From contig NC_062245.1 in the NCBI RefSeq assembly GCF_905475465.1, forward strand, positions 10,664,001 to 10,728,000: DNA of 64,000 nt. Direction: 5' to 3'. The notes under the pieces were generated by a model. The model searched no databases. It saw only the letters and a program-made list of their open reading frames with translations, and was not told the origin of the DNA. Source of the stretch: Pieris napi (taxonomy: Eukaryota > Arthropoda > Insecta > Lepidoptera > Pieridae). Position numbers and translations under genes: made by a program. Shown here piece by piece: positions 36,593 through 48,016 of this stretch (position 1 is the first letter of the stretch; every line of letters starts with the position of its first letter).

Positions 36593-36779
36593 TACTAAGA
36601 TGTTTTTAAGTTATCTAATGTAAAATACATTAGAAAACAATAAATACACTATTATACAACACCAATTGCGATACAACACATTGATATCTGTTACGTAATC
36701 ATTTATTTATTCTAATTAAGCAAGTATATGTCTTCTGTGTACCACACCGTAGAATTTTATTGCATCTAAACTCTAAACA

Positions 36780-36905
36780 TACCAGTTTCCTTACGATGTT
36801 TTAATTCACCGTATGAGTGGCTTGACAGAAAGCCCTTTGGTGTCCGGAAAGCGCCGGGAATCGAACCTATGAGAGGTCATAGGTTCGATTCCTGAGGAGG
36901 AATGA
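36780..36905 (-). repeat. Diverged tRNA-derived SINE with local palindrome
   Basis: The SINE body (TTCCTTACGATGTTTTAATT) leads to a head where GGGAATCGAACCTATGA is followed at once by its inverted copy GGTCATAGGTTCGATTCC. The paralogous place (47330-47455) has a different palindrome. Confidence 0.65.
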
Positions 36906-38183
36906 GAAATACTGCTTTAAAAAGACACAATTACGGTTCACTAATAATGATGGTATGGAAACACAGAAGACACTGTTTGTTAGTCGATAAATTGTAAAAA
37001 TATTATAAGTCCTTTTTAATAAATTTAAAAATAATAAGCTCGTTTTATATAATATGACATTGAAAATTTATTGAATGTTATTTCTCAAAAAAAGCGAAGG
37101 CGCTTTCAAAGAAAGCTCCCAGAAAGGCTCGCATTTTGATGTAAGGTTACTTAATTATTTCATCAAGGGAATTATATTTTTGTAATTTTTTTTATGAAGC
37201 TAATAATGTATCGCGTCAGTACTACCTGAGAAATTAAGCCTTTATTCATTTATGTTAATAATAATAATTTATTTAAGAAAATTAGATTTTTACTACTCTG
37301 CGCCCCCCCCCCCCCCCCCTGTCTGGGAGACATCTTTTTGCCATCATCATGGTCTGCTCTTGTCCCATTTTTCTTTTGCGCCAGTCAAAAAACAAAAACA
37401 CTGTCATAATCCGCTTCGAAAACATATAACAAAGAAACATTTTTTATAAATATATAATAACGAGCCTGCGGGACGCCCAAAAAGGGCAGTCATCGCAGCC
37501 CATACACAGCACTCCCATTTTTAGTGGGTGCGTTGCCGGCCTTTGAGGGAGGAGTACACTGGAATTGATTAACGTGACCTAAATATACCTACACCAAGTA
37601 TTTCCCGTGAATTACGGATTCAAGAAGTCCTTTTAATAAGCCCTTTTTTAGAAAAATCAAGGACTAGTACTTCACATAAACATACACTTAATAAGCTGAC
37701 TTTTTTGTAAGTCTCTTTTCGCAATCATATACAATATACATATATCATCGTTAAGGCAGCGTTCGTAAGAAACGTTTCTCTCCTATTTGCAATTCCGACT
37801 ACCACAAGAATTATTTCATTAAACTCGGGTTAATATAGGCCTTTGACATTCACAAATAACGTAGATTTAGTAGCCAAGAAAGTAAAAGAATTTTCACAAT
37901 CTAGTGTAGTTGATTTACTATCAAGAGATCTCGACAACATCGCTAACGAACTTTAGATCCTTATAATATTTGCTGATAAAGTTACACATAGGTAATGTAT
38001 AAATGTACGATTTTTATATAAAAATTTTGATCAAGTTAAACCTTAATATACCTATATTAAGAAAATAATTCATGCTAAATATCATGGTGTAGATTTAAAA
38101 TAAAATCAAATCAAAATACGTTTATTCAGTTTAGATGCGTCTAAGCGTATGCTTATAAATGTCAAAAACGTTTAAAAAATAAG

Positions 38184-39616
38184 TAGACCAGTGCAGATAG
38201 CCTTCAAAATAAATAAAAAGTGAAAAAAATTACAGTAGGATGAAACCCATTAGAAAAGCAGGGGAATATGATCAAAATGAAAGGAAAAATAAATTACGGT
38301 CGATCTGAGGTCGGGAAGGGGTGGGGGGGGAGTTTTAAGGGTAAAAAACGGTTTATCTCGATTTCCGGCAAAACTAAAAGTCCTATCGAAGAAAGTTAAA
38401 TGGCAAAGTTGTAGGTAATAAAAAGATCTAAAACTTTTGTATTCACACATTTTTCACATAACCTCAAAATTTATGTAAAAATTCAAAAAACCAAGTTTTT
38501 GGTTTTTATTTTTATCTTTTACAAATTTCTTTTTTTTTTAACGAAATTTGGTGAAAACTTACCTTATTATGTCCCAAATATACTGTAATTTATTTGATTA
38601 AAAATATTTATTTTTTCACCTTATTTTGAATTAATATCGAAAAAACACCCTAATTTTCAATCGAAAATTCTGACGTCAAAATTTCAGCTTTTTTCAAAAA
38701 GTTGGTGTGCTTTCAGTTCGTTGAAATCTCTACTTTCCTATGGTAAAAATATATATATATGTTACCATAGTAAATCTTCTCAGAAAATGCAAAACATCGT
38801 ATGCAGTAACGCCCAGACCCGTCATACCCTTCCCTACTTCTCTATGAATCTTCTTTAAATTATAATTAGATGCCTATTTATTACTATTTTAAGATAACTT
38901 ATATATAACTGAGTGACCTAAAAAAAATTTTTAGCCTTTAGATGGGCTAAAATTTTCGTATTTCATAGAGAAGTAGGGAAGGGTATGACAGGTCTGGGCG
39001 TTACTGCATACGATGTTTTGCATTTTCTGAGAAGATTTACTATGGTAATATATATATATATTTTTACCATAGGAAAGTAGAGATTTCAACGAACTGAAAG
39101 CACACCAACTTTTTGAAAAAAGCTGAAATTTTGACGTCAGAATTTTCGATTGAAAATTAGGGTGTTTTTTCGATATTAATTCAAAATAAGGTGAAAAAAT
39201 AAATATTTTTAATCAAATAAATTACAGTATATTTGGGACATAATAAGGTAAGTTTTCACCAAATTTCGTTAAAAAAAAAAGAAATTTGTAAAAGATAAAA
39301 ATAAAAACCAAAAACTTGGTTTTTTGAATTTTTACATAAATTTTGAGGTTATGTGAAAAATGTGTGAATACAAAAGTTTTAGATCTTTTTATTACCTACA
39401 ACTTTGCCATTTAACTTTCTTCGATAGGACTTTTAGTTTTGCCGGAAATCGAGATAAACCGTTTTTTACCCTTAAAACTCCCCCCCCACCCCTTCCCGAC
39501 CTCAGATCGACCGTAATTTATTTTTCCTTTCATTTTGATCATATTCCCCTGCTTTTCTAATGGGTTTCATCCTACTGTAATTTTTTTTGGTTTCAAAAAT
39601 TATCGGCACTGGTCTA
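38184..39616. mobile_element. 1,433-bp palindromic DNA element, AAG target duplication
   Basis: The ends are TAGACCAGTGC and its complement. The arms, about 665 bp each (to about 38848 and from about 38961), are nearly perfect complements around a loop of about 110 bp. Flanked by AAG at 38181-38183 and 39617-39619. The second copy of this region (about 51249) has a single AAG and no insert. No protein-coding frame. Another copy ends at position 295. Confidence 0.9.
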
Positions 39617-40316
39617 AAGCGAAAGAGCAAGACTACGCTATCCGTTCGCAAAACAACCAAGAGGCCTTGTTCTTTTCAGATGAACGGGCAAGAAACTCAG
39701 CAAGTTTTACCCTCCCTCTACATTACGATTATTCAAAGGAAAATGTCATAAACTACAACGTCATTAAAGTAACACATCAAAATTCGGTAATTTGGTTGAA
39801 ACTGATCCAATTTCAGCTAACAAATTAGACACATATGAAAGTTATTGGACTGTTTATGGATTGAAAATAAAATATATACGTATACCTACGTGATAAGATT
39901 CTATAGCTGAAATACTTTTAATATGAGTTAAGCTATATATACTTAAAAAAGGCTTAAATGCTGTTTAGCTTACATGCTAAATATAAAGTAATACAGTGTA
40001 AACTACATGTAACGACCCTCGATTTAACGACAAACTTCCTAAAGCGTCGAAATCAATAGGCTTTGCTTGGTTGGTTTTAGTTTCGGTATATATGCGTAAA
40101 TTAAGTTTTTATTTTAATGTCTCTTAATTTTATTTTATCTTTTATTTTAACTCCTATTGTCCTTGTTTTCATGCTTTTTGACAAATTTTTATTATATTAC
40201 CCAGTTGTACTGTCAGTGCCCTGGTCACCAGGACAAACTAACGAACAAACAAATTAAATAATATTAATTACCTGAAAAAATAAAATCACATAAAAAATAA
40301 CCTGCTGTATAAAAGG

Positions 40317-40353
40317 TATATAAAACAATATCATACAATAGATAATTCGTCAG
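40317..40353 (+). promoter_or_regulatory. Candidate core promoter of gene G: TATA box and initiator
   Basis: TATATAAA at 40317-40324 is followed by TCAGT at 40350-40354, whose A (40352) lies about 31-33 nt downstream, the spacing known for insect TATA and initiator. The ATG is 45 nt further on. Gene I has the same arrangement. Confidence 0.65.
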
Positions 40354-40396
40354 TTTCGGTTGAGTTCTTGTAGCAGTTTTAGTGAATTTGTTCAAA

Positions 40397-43300
40397 ATGG
40401 CAAGCAAGCCGTATCCTTTCGAAATTCATGATTTGGAACCTCATGAAGCGGAGAAAATGAAATTATTTTCTGGTATGTATTGAATGATTATTTAAAAAAT
40501 ACCAGTGGCGCTACAACCTTCTAGGACTCCGATTTCTGAACCCTTTTCGTGATAATTTATTAATCTTAATAAAACGCAGACAAGACGATCAGGTTTCTGT
40601 GCCTGACACACGCCGTCGACTTTTTTGGGTCATGCAGGTTTCCTCACGATGTACTACTATTCGTATTTCTGTATACGAGGAAATATGTAATAATACAAGA
40701 ACATAAGCGCCAGTACAGCTACAAACATTTTTAATACGTAGAACTAAAATTAAAACTGCTTAGTATTGTCTTTGATTGACATAACCTTTACACATCTAAA
40801 GAAAAAACTTTTTGACCGGATTGAAGTTATGTATTATTATAAATTTACAACTATTTGACATAATTTTAAATTTATCCGACTTTTCGCGTGCGTGGTCACG
40901 GTGACTGAAGGCAAAAGGTGTTGAATGTCAAAAAGTATCACAGCTGTAGAGACGACGTCACGTTAGTACGATTCCCAATGAAACAATATTATTTTGGAAT
41001 TCCATCGCCGAAAGATGATCGCTATAAAAATCTATTTATCATATTATGAAGGGTGTGCCATATAGGTTGGTAGACCCAATTCGACGTTTATGAAGCGTTA
41101 AGATAAGATTAGTTTGTTATTTTTTCTGATATTGTCGTAATCATAAATGGATTTATCGTTTTGTAGTCCGTAAAATATATCGTAATCTTGATAACTGTTA
41201 TACAGAATGATCTTCACAATTTCAGGGAAAAAAATTCTCGAAAGGAAAAAAACATGAAAAAAAGTAGGGTAAAATTAGACACACGTAAACTGTGGTTATG
41301 GTTATTTAATAATTTTGTCTGTAAATGACGTGTCCGTTAACTAACAGTTAATCAAATTAATTAATAATATAGTTTATCTATCAAAAGACAGTTTTCATAC
41401 AATAACTTTTACGATTCTATCACCGTATCATGTATATTGGTCAAAGTTAAATTATTATCACCAAAATTATCACATTCTATTTTCTGACATGTCATATATA
41501 CTTTTTCCATAAATTCACTACAAATTACAAAAAATGGCGCCAAATGGAAGGATATGACGACGCCACAGATAGAAAAATATATACATAGGAGCGTATTTGC
41601 GTTTCCCTAACATTAACTTAAAAATCTCTTTGTGTCCTGAAATTGGTGTATAACAATATATATTTTTTAGGTGAAAAGACAGGATTTGTACGCATAGGAC
41701 CAAAAGGATATGTCTTTCCACACCGATTTTTGGAAATAGGAGCAGATATTTATAACATGGCAATACGACCAAGCGATGTATTTGTTGTAACCTATGCACG
41801 ATCAGGTAGGTGCCAGATTTTCCGGATTTAATTGCAACACTCATCTATGCTGGTAGTACTGGAATAATGGTTAGAAGACTATGTAACTACTATATATATA
41901 TATATAATTAGGCAATCTGTCTGCTGATTTATTTGTCTTAGCGGGAAGAAATTTCCTGAAATATGTGAGAGAAACTACATCTGAACCTACATCGCTAAAA
42001 TGTAAAAATGTAAAAAAAAAACGATTGTAGTGTTTTTAAATAAAACCTCTTTATAAACGTATTTTTTACTTTATTAAAATAACTCCACATTTCGATTGCT
42101 ACAATACCACTGCTACTACGCCAAGCATCGACTCTGAATATTACGTCAAAACACTTATTAAGTTTATTAAGTTGTATTTATGAGTAGAGCTCGAATAAAC
42201 CACACTTTTATTTACTTTATATTTAAGATGAAGTAACTTTATATTTATTCACTTATTTTGTAGGTACAACGTGGACCCAAGAGTTAGTATGGCTAGTTGC
42301 GAACGATTTGGACTACGATACAGCAAAATCAATTTATTTAACGGAAAGATTTCCGTCTCTGGAGTAAGTATTTTTACAAGAAATAATAATTATTACCTCA
42401 TGCAATATAGAAGTTGAAATAAGAATAAGATGGCCGACCTCGTCAGCCAATAGTCACTTGAAAAGTTACTTTTGCAAAGGAATCCTATTTGCATAATGGT
42501 TAATTAGATAATTCAATCTAACATTTAACTAAAAAAATCAATGGGTCTATCTAGACCTAATAGACCATAGAAACTACACTAATTACTAAAAACCGCCTCT
42601 TTCACTGAAATATCGTTTATGGAACAATAAAATGCGACTGATTATTAAACAGCATAATAAGAATATTTGAGATTTCAACAGCAATTAATTGGCTTTGATA
42701 AAACAAAAAAATCCATACTTGCTAGTGTGAGGGGCACACTTTGAAATCAATTTTCCTTAATTATAATTTATGATTCGATATATATTTTTCTCTTCGTGTT
42801 AGTTATGTTCGCCTATAAGTGTTTGTCACATTAAATCTTGTATCTAATTTTCTTGATTACCAATTAAGCAGTGAGCATTTCAACATAAATAAAGAAAACC
42901 AAGTAGTTTCGGCTTTTGTTAATCGCATGTCTCTGGTATTTTTCATTTGCCGTTTGTATAATAATTAGGATTGGTTACGTGACTTATCCAATTTTATAGA
43001 TTCTCGATGATGGTCCACCCGATAATGATACAGCATTACCTAGAAAATTGTAATGGAGATGAGAAAAAGCAGAAAAAAATTAAAATGGTAACGTCCCATA
43101 TCGTGAACCAACTGGAGGTGGCGCCTTCCCCACGTTTTATAAAAATACATGTGCCGCTCTCCCTGTTGCCACCAAATTTGCTTGACGCTAAAGTGGTGTA
43201 CGTAGCAAGAGACCCGAGAGATGTCGTTGTCTCATTTTACCATTTATGCTGTTCAATGACATTCACGAGATGGACGGGTGACTTCAAATCATTTTGGAAT

Positions 43301-44645
43301 TGCTTCATTAGTGATTTACGTAAGTTGTATATTTTTAAAAATAATTTCGTAATCCATTTAGAAGTATTTTGGGACTTATACGTATAGACACTTGACCATT
43401 TCCATACGTATTCGGCTGGAATTAGTAGGTATCTAGCTAAGTATTTTTGTTATATCTTACCTCTTTATTCTTACCTTACGATCATCATATATTCTTCTTT
43501 TTCAAGCTTAAATATGTAAGTTTTGTGTAAGGACTTTTTGCCATGATGCCAAAAAACCTTATGATAACAAAATCGGGGGATAAAGTTGGGCGTTGTAGTC
43601 TCGAATCTATCCTCTGCATCCTCTGCATTATATTAAACCACTGGATAGCTATTCATATATATTTAAAATCTATTCATTATGACCCGTTACATAAAGGTAT
43701 TACGTAGAACATATGGCCGTGTCCATACCTCAGCCACACCCTAGTTTATACCTTTAATAATATTATTTAATTCTTATTTTAGAATATTGGACACCGTATT
43801 TTGAACATTTGAAGGAGGCGTGGGAGAAGCGTCATCATCCAAATTTACTCTTCATATTCTATGAGGAATTACAAAAGGTTATCGAAAATACGAAAATATT
43901 GTTATTTGTTACTATAATAAAACAACAATAAAATTGCGCCAAATCATGTGATGATCATTAAATCCGTCTAAACTTTATCATTACGTTTTCAGGACTTACC
44001 AGGGATGATTAAACGTGTATCTGCTTTCATGGGAAAAAACTACAATGATGAGCAAGTGGCAACACTCTGTGAACATCTGGACGTTAAGAACTTTAAGAAA
44101 AACCCTTCTGTCAACAACGAACAGTTCAAAGAACTTGGCCTAACGACACCTAATATGGAATTCGTCAGAAATGGTTCGTAAATGCTAGACATTTAGACTG
44201 ACATTAGATCTGAACAGAAAAATTATATGTTGCCCAGGATTTTTTGGATGGACATGCGATATAATTTAAAAATTATTAAATCCATGTTCAGCTGGTTAGA
44301 TCCAAGATGGGTAAGGATTTAGAAAAAAACGTTAAGTTTTCGATATAGTAACAGTTTATCTTCCCACCATTTGGATATTATCGTAATGACTTAGCACTTT
44401 ATATTTTATATGGATAGTATGTATTTTTGGGAATGAAAAATAAATAAATAAAATAATTAAACTTTTAAGTTGTGTATTTTAAGTTTTTAAGACTGAAATT
44501 ACTACGTTTCAATTACAATGAACAAATTACAGGCAAAACAGGCGGTTGGCGCGACTATTACGACGAAGAGATGGTAGCACGGACAGATAAATGGATTGAA
44601 GATAACTTGCGCGATACAGATCTCAGATTCCCAAGTGCAGAGTAG
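40397..44645 (+). CDS. Gene G: cytosolic sulfotransferase, 339 aa, with altered PAPS-site residues
   Basis: Exons: 40397-40472, 41671-41805, 42264-42363, 43000-43319, 43783-43877, 43993-44173, 44533-44645 (1,020 nt in frame, stop TAG). The ATG opens MASKPYPFEIHDLEPHEAEK. The PAPS loop is TYARSGTTW (66-74), the candidate catalytic His is H154 in FIKIHVPL, and 3'-phosphate contacts are R174 and S182 in YVARDPRDVVVS. Two changes set it apart from its sister I: FIKTHLPL is FIKIHVPL, and RKG is RNG (residue 302), removing a Lys that contacts the PAPS 3'-phosphate in known SULT structures. The exon 6 donor is GTTCGT with a competing GTAAAT 4 nt downstream. No stop or frameshift is seen, so it is either a specialised or a weakening enzyme. 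Confidence 0.88.
40503..40650 (-). mobile_element. tRNA-derived SINE fragment, predates the second duplication
   Basis: Shares GGCGCTACAACCTTCTAGGA and GCCTGACACACGCCGTCGAC with the other SINE copies. The tRNA head is missing. The same fragment is in gene I intron 1 (52128-52265). Confidence 0.65.
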
Positions 44646-45757
44646 TAATACCTTGTTAATTCTGTAAATAACTTTGGAATTAATACAATGAGATTTATGA
44701 AACATGCTTTAAATAATTTAATTGAAGTATGATTACGTAAAAAAATTTCATAACCCACGTCATTACTTCCACCGACCGGTGAGAACTTCATATGTAGTGG
44801 ATTATACGCTTTGGATGTAAGCAGCAACTCGGAGTGAAGTTACGCCTTACTGGGGACACCGATCTTCTTGGAGACGAAACTACCCTTTCCTTCCATATGA
44901 CCAAGAAACGTATTCATACGTGATTCTAATGAATTCTCTAAAAGAACAACGATAACGCTGTATACTGCACTTGTTAAGAACGTACTCGAGTCTACTTCAG
45001 TAGTATGGAAGCAATATGAACGAAAATAAAAGCTAATGTCAGAAAAAGTAGAAAAACGGAAATTCACTCAAACTCAATTCACCTTTATTATATTCATATT
45101 CTATTCATATAGAATTCATAAGTGTACTTGGGTTCATAAGTGTACTTGGGTACCCAAGTACACTTATGAACGTCAACAGACAATATGTTAAATTGATTCT
45201 AAATTTACATTTACTACCAGTTCGCAAGTCAAGGGCGTAGAGCGGGCAACAAACTCTCAGCCAATCTTGTTAATCGCCAAGTTTTGAGTAGTACTGTACG
45301 TACGTAGATTAAGATCATTTAAATAATACTTAAATAATCGACAAATATAAAAAGCTTTATTGATTAATTTACGTTTAACGAGTGTTTTTAATTTATTCAG
45401 TGTTAATTCTCTAATATCGCTTGGGAGTTTGTTGAAAAAACGAATACAATTTCCATATAAGGAGTGACACTAGGTGGGAGGCTGTCCTGGTAAGGTCTGT
45501 AGGTCCTGATAGGGGTGGAGAGAAGGAAAAATACATATATTTAGAATAAAGCTTAGTAACTGTAAATTAGGTGTTGAGGTTATTCATTACAAACAAACAT
45601 ACCAAGAATCTTTTATAATACTAGTTTGGATGCACAAACCATGAAAAATTTTGTAGGCATGCTATATAATGCATATTAAATGAACCAAGTCACGTTACTT
45701 ACTGACAGTTTTTTCAAACGTCTCTTAAAACACTGTTGTTTTAGTATTTATTAAAAA
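44646..45757. other. Intergenic region between gene G and H
   Basis: Matches 59452-60669 between I and J. Holds an old LINE fragment (44757 to about 45060, minus strand) encoding pieces such as LGHMEGKGSF and SKKIGV, similar to GHLEGKAKLASKKLGV of the LINE at 48002-51065. Also a 38-bp perfect palindrome (45133-45170). A TATATAAT at 45663-45670 may be the TATA box for exon 1 of H; J has the same at 60560-60567. Confidence 0.65.
45114..45170. repeat. 19-bp direct repeat followed by a 38-bp perfect palindrome
   Basis: TTCATAAGTGTACTTGGGT occurs at 45114-45132 and 45133-45151 and then inverted at 45152-45170. In the paralogous region only the right half remains (about 59943-59964). A related motif (ACACTTATGAACGT) is at about 23097. 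Confidence 0.85.
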
Positions 45758-47159
45758 ATGGCAAAACCGGTTCCTTTTGAAATTCAAAATTTAAAGCCTC
45801 ATGAAGCAGAGAAACTGAAAGCATTTTCTGGTAAGTTAACCTAGACATTAATTTATACAAAATAACTTTAAACCTTAATTTTAAAAAAAATGGTCGCTTA
45901 TGCAATGGGCCATTTTTTGTCCGAATTGAAACGATATGTCTCTGTGCTAGAAGAAAGGATAAACTATAATATGACCACTTCTATATAACATCATAAAAAA
46001 ACCCCTTTGCAAAAAAAACGGGGACTTAAGTAATGTCCTAAGTCAATTAATTATATTAAATTTAATTTGTTTCTCAGTAAGTGTTCTTAAACCCTAATTT
46101 AATTATCTGACGTAGTCTATATACTTATGAACGTGTAAATTAATACCAGTAAAATGAATTCTGTTGGTTAAGAATATTGTAAATACTGTAAGAGTATTGT
46201 AAAAATATCTATATATTTACTGTATTATTTTAGATTACTGGACGCCATTCTTCGAGCATCTAAAAGAAGCATGGGAGAAGCGGCATGATCCAAATTTGTT
46301 GTTTTTGTTCTATGAAGACTTAAAGAAGGTATTTAGCGCGTTAATTACTGGTTCGAATTGAAAAACTTACAATTTCGATGATAAAATTTTGCCATCGTAA
46401 TTAATTTTGTTTTAAAATATTTTTTACCAGACGTTGATTTTACTATTATGACTTTACCACGTAAACTATTTAACCAGGATCTCGGCCACGAAGTGCGAAA
46501 AGTGTGCAAGTTTTTGGGTAAACAATACACGGACGACCAAATAGCAGTGCTCTGTGACCATCTCGATATTAAGAACTTCAAGTACAATGCATTTGTGAAC
46601 AATGAAATTTTGAAGGAACTCGGGTTGATGTTTCCCAAAGAAGAGTTTATAAGAAAAGGTAAACACTTAAGAGATAGCAGCGGATAGACTCTCGCTCATT
46701 ATGGTGTACTTTAATTTTCGGTTAAAATATGCTTCATTTTTCAAAGAATTAGATTCACTTTGTGAGGAAATTTTAAGTTGGTTAGTCATGTACATCGTGT
46801 TATAAATTTATTTTGCGGCTGAATATAATTCAGGTCGCTAGTTACATATTGCTGTTTAGTAAAGAGACTAGGTTGTTACTGGAACGGCTAATTATTCTAG
46901 TTGGCCACGACATAGATATCGTCTTAGACGTAAATATAATGAAAAATACCTATATACTGCCTAGTTTATTTTCAATTTATAAAACGTTCTACGTAATTTA
47001 TTTGGGAATCGTTAGATGTTTGCTAATAAAAAAAACAATTCAACAGGCAAGTCAGGCGGTTGGCGTGATTACTTTGTCGAGGAGATGACAGCACAAGCAG
47101 ACAAGTGGATGGAAGAAAATCTTAGAGACACTGATCTACGTTTTCCGCATTTGCAGTAG
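45758..47159 (+). pseudogene. H: chimeric sulfotransferase locus, exon 1 of a J-like gene fused to exons 5-7 of an F-like gene
   Basis: Exon 1 45758-45830 (MAKPVPFEIQNLKPHEAEK), then exon 5 46234-46328, exon 6 46478-46658 and exon 7 47047-47159, all with GT/AG borders. Exon 1 ends in phase 1 and exon 5 begins with two codon bases, so direct splicing keeps the frame: 462 nt, 153 residues, with RKG at 115-117 and end LRFPHLQ. Exons 2-4 are missing, hence no PAPS 5'-phosphosulfate loop, no catalytic His and no VARDPRD motif, so it cannot be a sulfotransferase. 45758 to about 46163 matches gene J exon 1 and intron 1; from 46162 it matches gene F intron 4 onward. AATAAA is at 47202-47207. It may still be transcribed from the J-type promoter. 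Confidence 0.85.
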
Positions 47160-47329
47160 TAGATGTTTTTAAGTTCACTAATGTAAAATACATTAGAAAA
47201 CAATAAATACACTATTAAACAAGACCAATTGCTACGTAATCATTTATTTATTCTAATTAAGCAAGTATATGTCTTCTGTGTACCACACCGTAGACTTATA
47301 TTGCGTCTAAACTCTAAACATACCAGTTT

Positions 47330-47455
47330 CCTTACGATGTTTTAATTCTCCGTATGAGTGGCTTGACAGAAAGCCCTTTGGTGTCCGGAAAGCGCCGGAC
47401 ACCAAAGGGCCAAAGGGCTATGACCTCTCATAGGTTCGATTCCTGAGGAATGAGA
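47330..47455 (-). repeat. Diverged SINE with local palindrome, paralogue of 36780-36905
   Basis: CCTTTGGTGTCCGG and its inverted copy CCGGACACCAAAGG flank AAAGCG at about 47377-47410. The remaining B-box region (CATAGGTTCGATTCCTGAGG) is in the orientation opposite to the usual SINE head. Confidence 0.65.
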
Positions 47456-48016
47456 GTCAATACTGCTTTAAAAAGACACAATTACGATGCACTAATAATG
47501 ATGGTATGGAAACACAGAAGATGTTACATGTTGTGCTGTTTGTTAATCGATAAATTGTAAAAAATATTATAAGTCCTGTTTGATAAATTTAAAAATAATA
47601 AGCTCGTTTTATTATAGTATGACATTGAAAATGTATTGAATGTTATTTCTCGAAAAATGCGAAGGCGCTTTCAAAGAAGGCTGTGTACGTAACGTTACTA
47701 AATTATTTCATCTAGGGAATTATATTTTTGATATTTTTTTATGAAACTAATGATGTATCGCGTCAGTACTACCTGAGATTCCTACAAACAAATATAATAT
47801 TAATAATAAGCCTTTATTCATATATTTTAATAGTAATAATAAGTAAAAGAATTTTCACAATCTAGTGTAGTTGATTTACTATCAAAAGATCTCGACAACA
47901 TCGCTAACGAACATAAGATCCCTATAATACTCGTATTTGCAGATAAAGTTGTCATAAAAACAAAATGATAAACGCAATGACAATGCATATTTTTGTACAA
48001 CTTTTTTTTTTTTTTT

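Larger units (their letters stand above)
36593..40396. other. Intergenic region between genes F and G
   Basis: Contains gene F 3' flank, a diverged SINE, a 17-base C homopolymer (37303-37319) and the 1,433-bp palindromic element, then gene G upstream sequence. It corresponds to 47160-52017 in the second copy, which has a LINE instead of the palindrome. No gene is seen. Confidence 0.65.

Noticed and set aside
37303..37319. 17-base C homopolymer, and a G run ending at 9313
   Set aside because: Simple slippage tracts; length may also be an assembly uncertainty.
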